This document shows positions 4,296-6,174 of a stretch of 6,174 nucleotides of DNA, in pieces; position 1 is the stretch's first letter; every line of letters starts with the position of its first letter. The notes below the pieces were generated by a model that was not told the origin of the DNA, ran no database searches, and worked only from the letters and a program-made list of their open reading frames with translations. Source of the DNA: Microcaldota archaeon. GTDB taxonomy: Archaea > Micrarchaeota > Micrarchaeia > Micrarchaeales > CABMGC01. The stretch covers positions 1 through 6,174 of the forward strand of contig JAJZIZ010000039.1 in NCBI GenBank assembly GCA_021846005.1, given 5' to 3'. Both the position numbers and the translations under genes were made by a program.

Positions 4296-6174
4296 TCAAT
4301 ATGTTATTGGAGGAGGTACAGATATCCCGCTATTCGAATGATCCCGTGGAGGTATATTACTTGCAGGTGGGGGAGGAGGATGCGTGCCGTGACCATTCTG
4401 CGGCGGTGTGCCAGATCTGTCACCATTGCCTTTCCTGCCAGTTCCATCTTTGTCGCGAATCATGCTTTCATAGATAGCGTATATGGCAAGTATCGCAACG
4501 ATAATGACAATAATGGACATTTCAGCCTTTTTGTTCTCTAACATGGAGATATTGAACTGTTGAGATGACTTAGAAGACACAGTAGTGGAATTCGAGGTTT
4601 TTGTAGTATTGGCAGTTTTTGTAGTGTTTACAGTATTTGAAGCGTTTGTCTTTTTGGTAATATTTACCGGAGTATTTGATTTCATCAATGCGACAAGAGG
4701 GTCGCCAGAGATAGGGAATGTGATACTGCAGAGTTTTGGGTTAGTCGTAAAATTAGCTGCAATTGTCCACGATTTCCCAGAATATATAAATGGAAATATT
4801 TCATTCTCAGGGGTTCCGCATGCATAATCGAAGGTCGCCTTGAGTGAGAGATTGGATAATTTTGAATATGTCACGTTAAGCACATAAAGCGCAGTGTAAT
4901 TTGAAGGAACGCTTGGAGATTCGGAAGATGCGTTTGATATCGATACCAGAGAAGCGGCAGGATTGCCTATCGTTGAATTGAATAAGAATACAGACGAGGT
5001 ACGTTTGTAGTTTATGATGCTCTCATGGTTTTTTGTGGAATTCAGCACGAGCGAGACATTGTTGTTTGTAACATTGAATAAAGTTATTGTCCTGCTTAAG
5101 AATGCAGGAACAGGAAGCGTAGTCACATTGGCAGCCTTCTTCCCGGAGAGAGGCACTATACATATACTTGATGCGATGGTGTGCACTGCGGGAATATATG
5201 AAATATTCAATAATTTCATGACATAATCGTATGAAGGGGTTCCGCCTATTATCTCGGTAGAGTTCGGATATAGAGTATATTGCAAACCGTCTATAGTGAT
5301 TCCGCTGTCCGTAGGGGAGATATAATTTGCCCTTATGTTGAATGACTTTCCAGTGAAGTTTACTACTGCAAAGTCAGGATTGGTTAGATTTGTAACCTGA
5401 TAGCACTCGGAATTGAGGTTTATGACAGAAGGTTTGAATGTTCCTCCTCCTCCGCCTGCGCCTGCAGTTCCGGAATTGGATGAACCGCTGCTGCCTGAAC
5501 CTCCGCCGCCGCCCCCGCCGCCGCCTCCGCCGCCGCCCCCGCCGCCTCCGCCGGATGGAGACTGTGATGCAGTAACTGACACTTCAGTAGTTTGGGAATA
5601 TGCAGTCGAACCTGACGGATCAGTTACTTTAACGCAATAATAAGACGTTGAAGAAGGCAACGCGACATAACTGCCTGAATTCGTCCCTGATATCGGAGAA
5701 TCCGAAGAGCATGAGGATGATGACCCAGATAACCATGAATAAGTATACGGGGAGGTGCCTCCTGATACTGAAGAACTGAAGGAGACTGCCTGGCCGCTGG
5801 TTATAGACTGCTGTGATGAAGGAGATATCGATACGGAAATAGGAGTTTCATTTGCAAAGACTCCGACAACCGGATCCGCAGTGACATTGAACTTCAGCGT
5901 GCATGAGGTCGTGTTCTTTATGTATGAGGATACCTGCACCCAGTTGCCAGACTGCAGTATGTAAGGAGTCGGAGAGGCTTCGCCGCACGGATACGGAATT
6001 GTCATGTTGTAATTGAACTGCGAGTTCTGAGAATTGCTTCCGCTGACGTTAAGTATCAGTATCTTTACCCCGTGCGCAGGAGGTCTCGGTATGGAGGAGT
6101 AGAAACTGTCAGAAGTCAGGTTGATTATATTTATGTTTTCAAATACCGACCCGGTGAACATTGGGAAGAGCTTC
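4296..6174 (-). CDS. Multidomain membrane-anchored surface glycoprotein, PKD-like and poly-Gly (5' partial)
   Basis: I do not recognise a named family. The frame stays open through the right edge (KLFP precedes the Met at 6161), and no signal peptide is visible, so the true start probably lies outside. Numbered from Met at 6161, the 621 residues comprise a two-Cys domain (about 4-112; C59, C87), a PKD/Ig-like beta domain (about 108-197; GGTSPYTYSW, then YYCVKVTDPSG), an 18-Gly linker (204-221) and Ser/Gly spacer, a second region with C253 and C334, a diverged copy of the first domain (about 389-502; C448, C478), a Thr/Asn/Ser stalk (about 500-537), a membrane helix (548-568) and a 53-residue Pro/Gly-rich tail. 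About 26 N-glycosylation sequons all precede the helix. The layout implies an outward-facing, C-terminally anchored protein, perhaps an adhesin or envelope component; its role is unknown. It ends in TGA, convergent with dph6. Confidence 0.8.
   Translation of the reverse strand, partial: KLFPMFTGSVFENINIINLTSDSFYSSIPRPPAHGVKILILNVSGSNSQNSQFNYNMTIPYPCGEASPTPYILQSGNWVQVSSYIKNTTSCTLKFNVTADPVVGVFANETPISVSISPSSQQSITSGQAVSFSSSVSGGTSPYTYSWLSGSSSSCSSDSPISGTNSGSYVALPSSTSYYCVKVTDPSGSTAYSQTTEVSVTASQSPSGGGGGGGGGGGGGGGGGGSGSSGSSNSGTAGAGGGGGTFKPSVINLNSECYQVTNLTNPDFAVVNFTGKSFNIRANYISPTDSGITIDGLQYTLYPNSTEIIGGTPSYDYVMKLLNISYIPAVHTIASSICIVPLSGKKAANVTTLPVPAFLSRTITLFNVTNNNVSLVLNSTKNHESIINYKRTSSVFLFNSTIGNPAASLVSISNASSESPSVPSNYTALYVLNVTYSKLSNLSLKATFDYACGTPENEIFPFIYSGKSWTIAANFTTNPKLCSITFPISGDPLVALMKSNTPVNITKKTNASNTVNTTKTANTTKTSNSTTVSSKSSQQFNISMLENKKAEMSIIVIIVAILAIYAIYESMIRDKDGTGRKGNGDRSGTPPQNGHGTHPPPPPASNIPPRDHSNSGISVPPPITY
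4458..4520 (-). other. Single transmembrane helix of the surface protein
   Basis: Residues 548-568 are almost wholly Ile/Val/Ala/Leu/Tyr (MSIIVIIVAILAIYAIY core). The following residues RDKDGTGRKGNGDR are rich in Lys/Arg, which by the positive-inside rule places the C-terminal tail in the cytoplasm and the long N-terminal part outside. Confidence 0.85.
4597..4650 (-). repeat. 18-bp imperfect tandem repeat in stalk
   Basis: On the + strand, gtttttgtagtattggca (4597-4614) is followed by gtttttgtagtgtttaca (4615-4632), agreeing at 15 of 18 bases, and by a third, weaker copy (4633-4650). Each unit encodes six residues of the T-x-N-T/S-T-K/T type, carrying one glycosylation sequon. Confidence 0.65.
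4656..4997 (-). repeat. Surface domain, copy 2 (two-Cys domain)
   Basis: Residues about 389-502. Landmarks are SSVFLFNST, LYVLNVT, DYACGT (C448), SGKSWTIAANF, LCSITFPI (C478), DPLVALM and SNTPVNIT, matching copy 1 in order. It lies just before the Thr/Asn stalk, so it is the membrane-proximal copy, while copy 1 is separated from it by the PKD-like and poly-Gly modules. Confidence 0.65.
5499..5552 (-). repeat. Triplet tract encoding 18 consecutive glycines
   Basis: Eighteen GGN codons in a row (mostly GGC, with GGG, GGA and GGT interspersed) follow the PKD-like domain at residues 204-221. The tract is almost pure G+C, unlike the A/T-rich surroundings. It is followed by a Ser/Gly spacer and a second, 5-Gly run (about 5443-5457). 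It probably acts as a flexible linker between the two halves of the ectodomain and may change length by whole codons through replication slippage. Confidence 0.9.
5826..6152 (-). repeat. Surface domain, copy 1 (two-Cys domain)
   Basis: Residues about 4-112 of the surface protein. Landmarks are GSVFENINII, ILILNVS, PYPCGE (C59), SGNWVQVSSYI, SCTLKFNV (C87), DPVVGVF and NETPISV. Each has a counterpart in the same order in the second copy at 4656-4997, with similar Cys spacing (28 versus 30 residues). The similarity is at protein level only; the DNA has diverged. Confidence 0.65.

Noticed and set aside
4271..4541. Small + strand genes after dph6
   Set aside because: Two overlapping frames run antisense through the tail and membrane helix of the surface protein, with no ribosome site or recognisable motif.
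5413..5640. + strand frame with a long polyproline run
   Set aside because: It is the antisense of the poly-Gly tract; the - strand frame is far longer and has coherent domains, Cys pairs, sequons and a membrane helix.

Overview
The window is from an archaeon. It holds the end of an A-type (archaeal/vacuolar-type) ATP synthase operon on the + strand and a large, surface-exposed membrane protein gene on the - strand. Five genes fill almost all of it. Heavy use of ATA (Ile) and AGA/AGG (Arg) codons, GGTGAT-type Shine-Dalgarno sequence and the A-B-D subunit order all fit Archaea. The Gly-rich, PKD-like, sequon-dense surface protein resembles proteins I associate with DPANN/ARMAN-type lineages such as Micrarchaeota. 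That placement is an inference from style, not a phylogenetic result.

Positions 1-4226 (+ strand): atpA (catalytic A subunit, N-terminus missing), atpB (non-catalytic B subunit), atpD (central-stalk D subunit) and a diphthine--ammonia ligase-like gene (dph6) form one tight run. The gaps are 8 and 10 bases, and atpD and dph6 overlap by 4 bases (ATGA). A and B form the hexameric head and D is the rotor shaft inside it. The last gene belongs to translation-factor (aEF2) modification, so it is an unexpected passenger in an energy operon.

The left edge is peculiar. AtpA homology can be read back to position 7, but codon 4-6 is TAA, exactly where family members carry the Tyr of a conserved Tyr-Asp-Gly-Ile-Gln-Arg-Pro-Leu-like motif. 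The gene is either broken or split there, or the edge carries a base error.

Positions 4227-4295 are the short gap between convergent genes, with no clear terminator. Positions 4296-6174 (- strand) encode at least 625 residues of an extracytoplasmic protein whose N-terminus lies beyond the right edge. From N to C it has a two-Cys domain, a PKD-like domain, an 18-Gly linker, a second two-Cys region, a diverged copy of the first domain, a Thr/Asn stalk with evenly spaced glycosylation sequons, one membrane helix and a Pro/Gly-rich cytoplasmic tail. No RNA gene, CRISPR array, insertion sequence or integration site was seen.
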